Shown one piece after another: positions 8,633 through 17,432 of a stretch of 49,190 nt of DNA (positions are counted from its first letter, which is position 1; each line of letters begins with the position of its first letter). The stretch covers positions 1 to 49,190 of the forward strand of contig JAUCBJ010001146.1 of NCBI GenBank assembly GCA_032718475.1, in the 5' to 3' direction. The notes under the pieces were generated by a model. It was not told where the DNA came from, searched no databases, and saw only the letters and a program-made list of their open reading frames with translations. This stretch comes from Nemertoderma westbladi. Lineage: Eukaryota > Xenacoelomorpha > Nemertodermatida > Nemertodermatidae. Made by a program: the position numbers and the translations under genes.

Positions 8633-10227
8633 TCCCTAAACTCCCCTCGATTCTGTGGCGTCCACCTGTCCAAATATCTTTGTGTATTCATCACTCCGGC
8701 ATACGATACCGCCGTTGCTACCTCTTGATAGGTAAACGGTAGCCTCCGCTTTATGATTTCCATGTGGGCCTCCTGATTGATAAGGAAGAAACCCCACTTG
8801 AACTCCTGGGCCTTCATGCGTTGCCGGGTCATCGCCCCGACGTCGGCCCATTCTTCGAAGATCCTGAACTTCTCTTCGTCGTCCATCCAATCGCACTGGC
8901 GTCCGTAATGTCCCCGAAAGTTACACTTCGAACATCGGTTGTGCAACCGTGGACACGCCCCCATCCTGTGGCTCGACTCTCGGCAGTAGAGACAAAAGGT
9001 TCCCTTTTGGAACCGGTACAAGCAGCTCCTTTCCTGGTGGGTCTGTCTCCCACAGCAGTCGCAACCGAGTACCAAAGTCTCCCGCCCCACGTCGTCTTTC
9101 GTCCCAAGCGATCTCCGCGGTCTGTGGAGCCGCTGATAGGCGAACTTCTGGACGTTAGCGTCCCTGTTTACGTCGATCTCCTTGCCCCTCCCGGGCATCG
9201 TCTCTCCGAATACTACCCGTGGTGCCGTCCCCGGTTGCTCACCCAACCTGATAGTGCTCCCCGCGAAATCCATCGCCGGCTCCTCGTGCACCCAGGTCCG
9301 CTTGCCGGGTTTATCCCAGAAGGCTCTCGCCCCACTGGCCGTCACCACCCTCCCGCCAACCCAGTCCGTGTCCGAGTGGCCTATCCTCTCGATGGGCGGC
9401 ATCTCCCCGAACTCGTCGTCGTCCTCGTCCTCCTCTCGCAGTGGTTCCAACCCCGGTATCCTGGTGGACCCACTATGTCCCTTCCCGCCTTGGCTCTCGC
9501 CCGTAGCTCTCCATCCTTCTAGCTCCCTTAACTTCCTTGGCGGTTGGTCGCCTTCGGCGCCCCCTGGTATGGGCATTGTTTGCAACCCCGACGTCGACTG
9601 TTTCGGCGATCCCACCGTCCATCCTAGTTCTCGCCCTAGAGATTCCCCCGAACTCCCTGACGAAGTCCAATGAAGTTCGTCCAAGGCCGCTTGTTCCTCG
9701 AAGCCGTAACTCTGTGTCCTGGCCTCCTCTTCCCTCTCCTCTGCTTCTATCCTCTCCCGTCTAGCGACTTCTTCCAGTCGCTTTGTTTCTCGTCTATCCG
9801 TCTCTAACTGCTCCCATCTCTGATACGGCGTATCTATCTCCCCGTCTACCAGATGTCGGCTGTTGTAGTACACCGACTCGCCCTTCAGCCCCGGGTGGTC
9901 TACCAGACCTTCGAAAGCCGTCTTAAAGGCTTTCTGTAGTTTAGGGGTGATCCCGATAATAGGAATGCCGCTGGTTCCCTCTCGATAACCACGGTCATGA
10001 ATAAGTTGAGCAAACTTATCATCATCCAGTCCTCCTGAAGGATATATCGCTTCTGATATACCTCTATGGCTCCTCTTCGGAACTGATACACCTCTTGTTT
10101 TCCCGGTCTCGCTCCCCACTTTAGCGAGTTCGCTAGTTCTGCTCCGTATTCTTCCCTGAACTTCCCCCAGTCCATCGGTTTGTGGCACACGAGCCCCAAT
10201 AGTTGGCCCATCGCCACCGCCCCGCAT
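8611..10227 (-). CDS. BEL1 3' ORF, part B: linker, three CCHC zinc knuckles, conserved C-terminal domain
   Basis: A 538-residue frame whose N-terminus overlaps part A. By similarity to the BEL2 relative, real coding in this frame begins near residue 57 (about 10060), in a segment with AIY...F-A-Q-L-I and a P-I-I-G-I-T-P-K-L helix. Next come a charged coiled-coil stretch (140-180), an acidic low-complexity region (262-275), and three spaced knuckles: C389-x2-C392-x4-H397-x4-C402, C412-x2-C415-x4-H420-x4-C425, and C432-x2-C435-x4-H440-x4-C445 (9063-8893). A C-terminal conserved block (455-520) contains KWGFFLINQE and PFTYQEV. Knuckles imply RNA or single-strand DNA binding. There is no ATG-led start of its own; most likely it is translated as a continuation of part A. 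Confidence 0.75.
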   Translation of the reverse strand: MRGGGDGPTIGARVPQTDGLGEVQGRIRSRTSELAKVGSETGKTRGVSVPKRSHRGISEAIYPSGGLDDDKFAQLIHDRGYREGTSGIPIIGITPKLQKAFKTAFEGLVDHPGLKGESVYYNSRHLVDGEIDTPYQRWEQLETDRRETKRLEEVARRERIEAEEREEEARTQSYGFEEQAALDELHWTSSGSSGESLGRELGWTVGSPKQSTSGLQTMPIPGGAEGDQPPRKLRELEGWRATGESQGGKGHSGSTRIPGLEPLREEDEDDDEFGEMPPIERIGHSDTDWVGGRVVTASGARAFWDKPGKRTWVHEEPAMDFAGSTIRLGEQPGTAPRVVFGETMPGRGKEIDVNRDANVQKFAYQRLHRPRRSLGTKDDVGRETLVLGCDCCGRQTHQERSCLYRFQKGTFCLYCRESSHRMGACPRLHNRCSKCNFRGHYGRQCDWMDDEEKFRIFEEWADVGAMTRQRMKAQEFKWGFFLINQEAHMEIIKRRLPFTYQEVATAVSYAGVMNTQRYLDRWTPQNRGEFRDCTCREQ

Positions 10228-10910
10228 TGGCCTGTGTTTTCGACTACCTCCAACCCATCCGGTGCCGTCATAGCCATAAAGACCTTCTGCATATTCAGGA
10301 GGTTGGTGGCGTCCGGACCGATGATTCTCTCCGCATCCTCGCGAATCGCCGATCCTACCTTCGTCGTCGACTTCTCTCTTACCAAGACTTGTACCGCTTT
10401 CAGCACTCGGTTTAATTTCGGCCCGTCCTTCTTCCCATACGTCCCTAGATCGAATAAGAAGATGTCCCCATTTGGCGCGGCCAAATGTAGGAGTATGGTC
10501 CTGGCCGACCCCGCCGATCCTTGTCTCGAACCCGCCTCGTCTTCCACGGTTCCCTCGTCATCTAGGATCATATATCCTCCCCTGTTGACGGACTCTATGA
10601 ATTTCTTCCAGTCCTTCCTCGGTGATTCCCTCGGGTACTTCGGAATCCCGAACTTCGCCTCGTCCCCTTTCACTACGTAGTGGAAGTGTTGGAAGATCGC
10701 ATTGTCCAGCGACGGCGTCCCGTAGGTCCCGACCAGTCGCTGTTCGTGCATCTCCCGGAAGTGATCCTGCAGCGCTCGTGCCACATGACCCCTTTCCAAC
10801 CTCTCGTAGTATCCTCTGGTCTTCTCTTCCGGATGTCTCTCGGTGAAATCCACCAGTATCTCCTTTCCTCCTGACTCCGCTTTTCTCTTTCTGATCAACT
10901 TGCTCGCCAT
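9900..10910 (-). CDS. BEL1 3' ORF, part A: DEDD-type 3'-5' exonuclease-like protein
   Basis: Starts at ATG 10910 (the frame extends upstream only to a GTG). Residues 1-105 are a charged N-terminus. A fold like the EXD1/Egalitarian/WRN exonuclease family follows. Exo I is MILDDEG with D117 and E119, then a hydrophobic LLHLA strand and IFLFDLG. Exo II is KVGSAIREDAERI with D192. NMQKVFM stands at the position of the usual D-T-Q helix, then LLGLVCHKPMD and ARPGKQEVY before the third motif. The last catalytic residues are unclear because the homologous reading moves to part B's frame near 10065-10080; beyond that this frame (to 9900) is probably not coding. An exonuclease in a BEL/Pao 3' ORF is unexpected. 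Assignment rests on motif reading only. Confidence 0.6.
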   Translation of the reverse strand: MASKLIRKRKAESGGKEILVDFTERHPEEKTRGYYERLERGHVARALQDHFREMHEQRLVGTYGTPSLDNAIFQHFHYVVKGDEAKFGIPKYPRESPRKDWKKFIESVNRGGYMILDDEGTVEDEAGSRQGSAGSARTILLHLAAPNGDIFLFDLGTYGKKDGPKLNRVLKAVQVLVREKSTTKVGSAIREDAERIIGPDATNLLNMQKVFMAMTAPDGLEVVENTGQCGAVAMGQLLGLVCHKPMDWGKFREEYGAELANSLKWGARPGKQEVYQFRRGAIEVYQKRYILQEDWMMISLLNLFMTVVIEREPAAFLLSGSPLNYRKPLRRLSKVW

Positions 10911-12120
10911 CCCGAACACTCACTCGCTCACCTGTAAGGTGGTGCCTTACCAAGGCGCAATACAGATGAGTGATGTACCTAAGATGTTCTGTACGGTCCG
11001 ATAATGGCCTATTTCTTACTTAACTGCGCCCTTTTAGTCTGAATTCTTGCTATTTAATTCCCTAGCTAATAAATGAGCCTAATTTACAGTTTCTGTCCGT
11101 TACTTTAATTATGTTCTAGAATAACTTCCCTAGTGTTGCCATAATTTGTAACTTTCAGCCCTATTCTATTTTATTTTTATCTATCTATTTTTGATTTTAC
11201 TGTCCTACTACCTATTATTCCCTATGGATAATTCTATTCTCTAATCCACATTCTGGCCTACTCTGTGGGCCTATGCAGTACAGCAATATGCGTCATGTGG
11301 CCACACGATTTACCCAGCTGTACTCATATGCCCCCCTCTCACTACCAACCGCTAACTGATATCTATATCCCATATACCCTTCTACCTCTTACTCTCTTTC
11401 TAACTAACGGTACTACGTACCCTCTAACTCTAACTCTTTTCTAACTAGCGGTACTACATACCCTCTAACTCTAACTCTAACTCTTTTCTAACTAGCGGTA
11501 CTACGTACCCTCTAACTCTAACTCTTCTCTACATAGCGGTACTACGTACCCTCTAACTCTCTAACTGACTAGCGGTACTACGTACCTCCTAACTAACTCT
11601 AGGTACTACGTACCTTCTAACTCTCTACCTAACGGTACAACGTACCCTCTAACTCTTCTCTAACGGTACTACGTACCCTCTAACTAACTAACTAATGGTA
11701 CTACGTACCTCCTAACTCTCTACCTAACGGTACTACGTACCCTCTAACTCTTCTCTAACGGTACTACGTACCCTCTAACTAACTAACTAATGGTACTATG
11801 TACCTCCTAACTCTCTACCTAACGGTACTACGTACCCTCTAACTCTTCTCTAACGGTACTATGTACCCTCTAACTAACTAACTAATGGTACTACGTACCT
11901 CCTAACTCTCTACCTAACGGTACTACGTACCTTCTAACTAACTAACTAACTCTAGGTACTACGTACTACTTCTAACTCTTTTAACTTCTGCCTACTAACT
12001 GTGTACCTACTATGTACTATTATTTTATTTTTATTTGTTTTGTGTGGGAAGGGCGTCTCGCCCTCAATCCCACCCCCCTCAGTCCAAAACTTGGACGACT
12101 AAAACACTTCACAAACTCCA
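10911..12120 (-). other. BEL1 spacer between pol and the 3' ORF
   Basis: 1.2 kb without an ORF. It is AT- and CT-rich and contains the minisatellite at 11385-11985. Just upstream of the 3' ORF start the minus strand reads ACCTTACAG then GTGAGC (around 10940-10926), which resembles a splice acceptor followed by a donor. This might relate to a spliced mRNA for the 3' ORF, but it is weak evidence. Confidence 0.5.
11385..11985. repeat. Minisatellite with hairpin core GGTACTACGTACC
   Basis: About 16-18 imperfect units, mostly 30-45 bp apart. Each is built around the palindrome GGTAC-TAC-GTACC separated by CTAACT-rich spacers. It lies inside BEL1 between integrase and the 3' ORF. Confidence 0.85.
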
Positions 12121-13080
12121 CTAAGGTGCCCCTTCTAGGAGACAGCATTTCCCTACAGCTCTCCTGTAGGTCTTTCTGTCCTTCGCACCTATCTTACCAC
12201 CTATCCGCACTTCTACCGATCGGACTCTTCCGTCCTCGTCGGAGTAAGTGCCTACGACTCTTGCCAACCGCCATTGGTTGTTGATGATAGTATCATCCGT
12301 AACGATTACGAGATCTCCCTCTTTCAACTCCCTATTCGGCTTCCTCCATTTGCTTCTTTTATGGAACGTGGGCAGATATTCTTCGACCCACCTCCTCCAA
12401 TACTCGGCACTTATTGCTTTAGCAACTTTCCAACTCTGGCGGGAGTGTATGTCGTCTGGATCTACACCCCGCATATCGATGGTTGCTGGCCTTTCCATTA
12501 GAAAATGGCTAGGGGTCAGCACGTCTAGTGATTCAGGGTCATCATTCTCCGGATATAGCGGTCTACTATTAATGATGCCCTCACACTTTGCAAGCACTGT
12601 CCTCAAGATGTCCTCCGTGACCATGTGGGTGTTCATTAACTTCGTCATTAGACGCTTCAAACTGCCCACCAGTCTCTCGACGCATCCTAGTGTATGTGGT
12701 GCATACGGCGTCCTTCTCTCCCACTTTACTTGTCGTCGTCTCATGGCCGCCCTGACTTCCTCCCCTTCCAAGATGTCCAAGGCCTCTGCCATCTCATTCT
12801 CTGCGCCCACAAAGTTGGTGCCGTTGTCGCTGTATATCACTGCGATCGTCCCAACTTTGCGGTCTCTAAACCTTTCTAAGGCATTAATGAATGCTGATGC
12901 GGTTGCATCTTGGGCGAGTTCTATCCCTACCGCCCGCGTGTTGTTACATACGAAGATGATACCGTAGCGTTTCTCCGTGTGCCGCATCACCTTGATTTTT
13001 ATCGGCCCGAACATGTCCACACCGCAATGCGTAAATGGCGGGTCGTGCTGTCTTACTCTACTTGCTGGTAGTGGCGCCAT
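12121..13080 (-). CDS. BEL1 integrase catalytic core and C-terminal domain
   Basis: Inserts the element DNA into the host chromosome. The catalytic triad is visible: D22 (GVDMFGP), D85 (IYSDNGTNF) and E135 (CVERLVGSLKR). The DPESLDVLTPSHFL region and a C-terminal GDLV...W.LARVVGTYSDEDGRVRSV domain are typical of BEL/Pao integrases. The ATG at 13080 is internal to the family's domain. The same frame continues upstream through a TGA (13111-13113), so this is the distal part of one polyprotein cut by a nonsense codon, perhaps a decayed CGA. Confidence 0.9.
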   Translation of the reverse strand: MAPLPASRVRQHDPPFTHCGVDMFGPIKIKVMRHTEKRYGIIFVCNNTRAVGIELAQDATASAFINALERFRDRKVGTIAVIYSDNGTNFVGAENEMAEALDILEGEEVRAAMRRRQVKWERRTPYAPHTLGCVERLVGSLKRLMTKLMNTHMVTEDILRTVLAKCEGIINSRPLYPENDDPESLDVLTPSHFLMERPATIDMRGVDPDDIHSRQSWKVAKAISAEYWRRWVEEYLPTFHKRSKWRKPNRELKEGDLVIVTDDTIINNQWRLARVVGTYSDEDGRVRSVEVRIGGKIGAKDRKTYRRAVGKCCLLEGAP

Positions 13081-13110
13081 CTCTTGTATGGCTCGCTCCT
13101 TCTTCGCTCG

Positions 13111-13842
13111 TCAGCAGGTCTGGCACTGCCCCACTACCGCTTTTACCTTCTTCCTCAGTTGTTTGACCCAGTAGGTCCTCCTTATCTCCGCGAGAGTTCG
13201 GTTGGTGCCCCCATGCAATATCGACTTGTGGGAGTCCCAGATAATCTGGTGAACTATTGGCGATCCTATTGGAATGATGATGGGTTTCAGTGGTACGATT
13301 ATGCTGTTGTTGTATCCCACCCTAGAATTCATTACTAGAATCCCGTCGTCATTAAGTTGTGGCGACAGCGTAATCAGCTCGCTGTCTTGTCGGAGGTGCT
13401 GTTGGTTACCGACGCATTCCACCTCGTCACCATAGTTCTTCCGTTGTTCATAGCGGATGACTGCCTTGGCCGCTCCTTCCAGATCTATATATGTCTTGAT
13501 CTTTTTGGTTTTGCCGACTCCCGCGAGGAAATTCCCGAAGGCTCTCCAGTACGCCACTAGTTTCTTGGTCTTATACCAACTAGAACTGTAGCTGAGGAGT
13601 TTATCTGTCGGGTTATCGCATTGTTCTTGCTTTGGTTGCACGTCCCTAATCTCCCTCACCATCTGGGAGTATATCTCTTCTCCCTCTGAATCTCCTTCAT
13701 CTCCCTCTGACACCACTTCCGAGCCCGGGTCCACCTTTCTCATCGGCGGCCAGGCCTCCTTATCGCTCAGAAATTGTGGCCCATGTTGCCACAATACTTC
13801 CTTTTTCAAGAAAGTGTGGCATGCCACGCCCCTCGATAACAA
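13111..13842 (-). CDS. BEL1 RNase H end and integrase zinc-binding domain
   Basis: A 243-residue frame with no true start. It begins in LLSRG, the conserved segment after RNase H, reached from the RT frame by a one-base shift near 13870. It then carries an acidic linker with GDEGDSEGEE and the H-x4-H...C-x2-C integrase zinc module (SHKSILHGG ... QCQTC) at its end. The TGA after QCQTC separates it from the catalytic core in the same frame. It is the middle of the pol polyprotein. Confidence 0.85.
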   Translation of the reverse strand: MLSRGVACHTFLKKEVLWQHGPQFLSDKEAWPPMRKVDPGSEVVSEGDEGDSEGEEIYSQMVREIRDVQPKQEQCDNPTDKLLSYSSSWYKTKKLVAYWRAFGNFLAGVGKTKKIKTYIDLEGAAKAVIRYEQRKNYGDEVECVGNQQHLRQDSELITLSPQLNDDGILVMNSRVGYNNSIIVPLKPIIIPIGSPIVHQIIWDSHKSILHGGTNRTLAEIRRTYWVKQLRKKVKAVVGQCQTC

Positions 13843-15827
13843 GTCCGCTGGGTTCTCGTCTGTTGGGCAGTAGTGCCACCTTTCCAGTTCTTTCCAGTCG
13901 CCCTTATTTCGTCCACTCTATTCGCGACGAATATCGGGTATCTCGTCCTTTCGTTATGTAACCAACCAAGCACTACCATGGAGTCCGTCCAGTAGTGTGT
14001 CTCCACTATGTTGGGAATAGTATCCACTAGGTAGGCTGTGGCTCTGACTCCTAGTCTCGCAGCTGTCAACTCTAACTTGGGAACTGATGCTGAATCTGGC
14101 GGCGTCGACTTCGCTTTGCTAAAGGCTAGTCTGGGCTTTCGAGCCCCCTCTCGTTGTACTAAATAGAGTGCCGCTCCGTACGCCTCCAACGACGCATCGG
14201 AGAACATGTGTAGGTCCAGATTCGTCATGTTCCCATCCGGGAAATACACTCGTGGCATGTTGTATGTTCCCATCTTCTCCAAGTCTCCTGTCCACCTACT
14301 CCACTGTTTCTTAATTTCCTCTGGTACCTCTACGTCCCACTCATCCTTCAATTTGTATACTCTCTTGAGTATCTGTTTCCCCGTGACTAGTAATGGGGAT
14401 GCTAGGCCTAGGGGATCGCATATCCTTGCTATATACGATACATAGCCCCTCTTCGTGTGGATGTCTGCGCCCTCCTGGCTCAGCTGATATTTCAGTTCGT
14501 CTGTCTCCCTGTCCCACACGATTCCCAATGCCTTCTGTTTAGATTCTGTTCTCTTATTCGCCATTTCCTGCCCTTTGGCTGTTGTGGGATTATCCATGGT
14601 CGATTCTGGCCTCTTGTCCTCTATCGCCTTGATAAATTCTTCCGAACTGGATTGGAATTTGGTCAGGTTAAAGCCGGATCCTTTTAGGATGTCGCGAACT
14701 TCGCGCCCCGTATCCAGTATCTCCTTAACCGTATTTCCAGACTCCATTCCGTCGTCTACGTAGAAGCCGCGTCGAATCATATCGACGGCCCTAGTGCTGT
14801 ATCTATCTTCTTTTCCCTTAACTGTGTCTCTCACTGCCATAGTCGTCGTAAATGAAGACGACTTGGCCCCCATGTTTTGTACTACCATCTTATATGCCGG
14901 TATTATCAACGGTTCTTCCTCGCCGTTATACCATAAGAAGCGTTGACTGTCGCTATCTTCCTCCGTTACACGGACTTGGTTGAACATGCCTTCTATGTCA
15001 CACGTGAAGGCGTGTTTCCCGTTTCTAAATCTAAGTAGCACCTCTATGCCTGAGTTGTATATGTTTGGGCCTTCTAACAGATAGTCATTTAAGCATTTTC
15101 CGTTGGTCTTTGCCGATGCGTCAACTACCATCCGCAGTTTACCTTTCTTTGGGTCTAAAGCCACGTGGAGTGGCAGGTAATATGTCCTGTCCGTGTTCGG
15201 TTCGTCGACCGGTAACTCCACGGCCCATCCTTTCTCGACGTACTTCTTAATCGTTCTGTGGATGTACTCATTCTTCTCGGGGCTCCGTTTTAGTGTTTGT
15301 TTCAGCTTGCGGAGTCTCGTGAGTACCATCCCTCTATTATCGGGCAGCGGTATCCATACCATTCCTATAGTATACCGCCCCTCATCGCATGTCATCGATT
15401 CCTCCACGCTTTGTAAAGCCTGCTTGTCTTCTACCAAGGTCCCGACCCCGGTTTCCTTCAGTCCCTCGAAGTCTTGTCTGAGCAGTCTTTTAAGCTGCTC
15501 CTCTGCTCCCTCATCACCCATTTCCTGCATTGTTCCCGCGAACATGCATCCTGATGTCTCCGACATCCTAAATGGTATCTTGCTCTTGATTGGGCCACTC
15601 AGCGTCCACCCGAATGGCGTCAATATCGCCACCGGGTCGCACTGCTTGTCTTCGCCGAAGACCGTTTGCATTCTTTCGTGGGCCGTTGGGCAGTCCATTC
15701 CCACTATGATGGATACCTTCCTAACGTCCACGTCTGGGATTGAGAAGTCAATGTCGTCCAGGAATTTATATTGCTCGACCTCGATGTTAGTTGGCTGCCT
15801 GGCATTGATATTGATTGACTCTATCAC
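13806..15827 (-). CDS. BEL1 pol: A17-type region, reverse transcriptase, RNase H
   Basis: This 673-residue frame copies element RNA and removes the template. Residues 20-80 are the BEL-type A17 peptidase-linked region (VGMDCPTAHERM, LTPFGWTLSGPI). The RT has PLHVALDP and KLRMVVDASAK, motif A FTCDIEGMFNQV with D277, and YVDD at 356-359. RNase H residues D544 (MFSDAS), E586 (KLELTA) and D615 (YWTDS) are present. The first codon is GTG and overlaps the gag stop by four bases. In relatives gag-pol is one reading frame or is joined by frameshift, so this is a frame change and not an independent start. It leaves this frame again near 13870. Confidence 0.93.
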   Translation of the reverse strand: MIESININARQPTNIEVEQYKFLDDIDFSIPDVDVRKVSIIVGMDCPTAHERMQTVFGEDKQCDPVAILTPFGWTLSGPIKSKIPFRMSETSGCMFAGTMQEMGDEGAEEQLKRLLRQDFEGLKETGVGTLVEDKQALQSVEESMTCDEGRYTIGMVWIPLPDNRGMVLTRLRKLKQTLKRSPEKNEYIHRTIKKYVEKGWAVELPVDEPNTDRTYYLPLHVALDPKKGKLRMVVDASAKTNGKCLNDYLLEGPNIYNSGIEVLLRFRNGKHAFTCDIEGMFNQVRVTEEDSDSQRFLWYNGEEEPLIIPAYKMVVQNMGAKSSSFTTTMAVRDTVKGKEDRYSTRAVDMIRRGFYVDDGMESGNTVKEILDTGREVRDILKGSGFNLTKFQSSSEEFIKAIEDKRPESTMDNPTTAKGQEMANKRTESKQKALGIVWDRETDELKYQLSQEGADIHTKRGYVSYIARICDPLGLASPLLVTGKQILKRVYKLKDEWDVEVPEEIKKQWSRWTGDLEKMGTYNMPRVYFPDGNMTNLDLHMFSDASLEAYGAALYLVQREGARKPRLAFSKAKSTPPDSASVPKLELTAARLGVRATAYLVDTIPNIVETHYWTDSMVVLGWLHNERTRYPIFVANRVDEIRATGKNWKGGTTAQQTRTQRTCYRGAWHATLS

Positions 15828-17320
15828 TTGGACGGGGTCGATGGTTGCCCGTAGTCACATCCCGGTGCCACTGCTGCAATTGCGCACCATCCTGTTCTCA
15901 TCTCCAGGATCTCATCCTTGCTAGAGATGGTTGTTACCACCATTCTGCTTGGCCTCGTTCTCAATCCTATCTCTTCGGCCACCCATTCCTCGACTAATGT
16001 GAAGGCAGCTCCACTATCAACCAGCATTAGTGTTGTCACTGACCGATTGCCTTCCCCAATCACTCGCACGGGTACTACTCCAAGTAACACCGTTCCTCTC
16101 TTCTTCGCCCCTACTGTGCTCGTTGCCATCGTTTGGCCTCTCCTTTCAACAAACTTGACCGGCTTCTCCTTGCATTCCCTTGCCCTATGTCCACTCATCA
16201 CACATCGCGAGCAGATTTTATTGCTCAACGCATAATCTATCTGATCTTGCCTAGGTAGCGCCTGCCAGTACCTGCAGTTCATGGTTTGATGAAGCGCATT
16301 TGAGTGTAGCTGGCATTTGCTCTTTGGGTCGTAGCCCTCCTTATACAGCGCATTGCGTATCGCAGCTGCGTTTGTACCAAAGTCCCTACTATTCTTATTG
16401 TTTGAATTCGGCCTACCGGAAGTACTGGGGTTGTATTTATTCGTGTTGTTATTGTTCCCCTGTCCGTTCCATGGTGTTATCTTATCTCCGGCTAGCTGTG
16501 GACTTGCAGTCCCCTGCGTCGCTGCATATGGCAATGATTGCCTGAGCCTCGGTAATGCGTTTGATGTATTGTGCTCTGGCTTCGGTCTATGGTAATCCGT
16601 CTTCGGTCCCTTTCCCAGGCTATCTTCGCTATAGACTGGGTCAGTTATTAGTTCAGCCTCGTAGTTCAAGAAGTTTGACATTTCTTCTAAACCCGGTTCC
16701 GCACCCTTCTTGTCTCGAGTGGAGAAAGCGATTTTTCTCCACTTGTTGCGCAGCCAGTTCGGTAGTGCCTGCGCTATCGTGGTGATGTTGTTGGACGCGT
16801 TGAGCTTGTATGGCGCGTCTAGCATCTTCAGCACGATTAGCGCCTTTTCGACTTTGTTAGCGAATGTCTTGATGCTAACGGGATTATCCTGTAGGCCACC
16901 CGATGTTATGCCTCTCAGTGTCTGCCTGATGATCTTGGCCGGGTGCCCGTATTCCCTATCCAGTGCCCGCCATGCCGTCGTGAAGCCGCCCTCTATTCCT
17001 TGATATTGCCTCACGATATCGTATGCTGGGCCTCCCGTGTATACTTGCAGATATTTTAGGCACTCCGCCTGCGTCAAGTTCTTTGTCAGTATTTCGTTAC
17101 TATACATGCGCCGAAACTGTAGATATTCTTCCGGCCTACTCCCATCGAATTTGAATGGTTCCACGGGTGGTAACTCGATCCTCGTTTTCAACGCATCGAT
17201 CAACGTGGCCATCCCCATCGCTTGCGCTTCCAATGGGTTCGATGGGTGTTGTATAGTTTCTCCCGTCTGGTGCGGTCCGTCTGTCCTATTTCTCGACTTT
17301 CTTTGACTTGGATATGTCAT
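15824..17320 (-). CDS. BEL1 gag-protease
   Basis: ATG at 17320; 498 residues. It forms the particle and processes the polyprotein. Residues 50-225 match the BEL/Pao gag domain (DUF1759-like; FKFDGSRPEEYLQFRRMY, then LDREYGHP). An Asn-rich stretch (286-310) and two zinc fingers follow: C336...H344...C349 and C370-x2-C373-x4-H378-x4-C383. The retropepsin active site is LMLVDSGAAFT with D435-S-G437. The stop overlaps the RT frame by four bases. Confidence 0.92.
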   Translation of the reverse strand: MTYPSQRKSRNRTDGPHQTGETIQHPSNPLEAQAMGMATLIDALKTRIELPPVEPFKFDGSRPEEYLQFRRMYSNEILTKNLTQAECLKYLQVYTGGPAYDIVRQYQGIEGGFTTAWRALDREYGHPAKIIRQTLRGITSGGLQDNPVSIKTFANKVEKALIVLKMLDAPYKLNASNNITTIAQALPNWLRNKWRKIAFSTRDKKGAEPGLEEMSNFLNYEAELITDPVYSEDSLGKGPKTDYHRPKPEHNTSNALPRLRQSLPYAATQGTASPQLAGDKITPWNGQGNNNNTNKYNPSTSGRPNSNNKNSRDFGTNAAAIRNALYKEGYDPKSKCQLHSNALHQTMNCRYWQALPRQDQIDYALSNKICSRCVMSGHRARECKEKPVKFVERRGQTMATSTVGAKKRGTVLLGVVPVRVIGEGNRSVTTLMLVDSGAAFTLVEEWVAEEIGLRTRPSRMVVTTISSKDEILEMRTGWCAIAAVAPGCDYGQPSTPSK

Positions 17321-17432
17321 TGGGGGTAGCGGCCCCCTCCATATTTCTGTGTCACACTACCTATTTTCATCTAAGGGTCTCGTTGTTCTTGCTCCTATCG
17401 GGGTATATTGTTGATATTGTGATGGGGGAATG

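Noticed and set aside
8764-9673. Plus-strand ORFs of up to 252 codons opposite the zinc-knuckle ORF
   Set aside because: GC-rich antisense shadows. The minus frame has three regular CCHC motifs; the plus frames have none.
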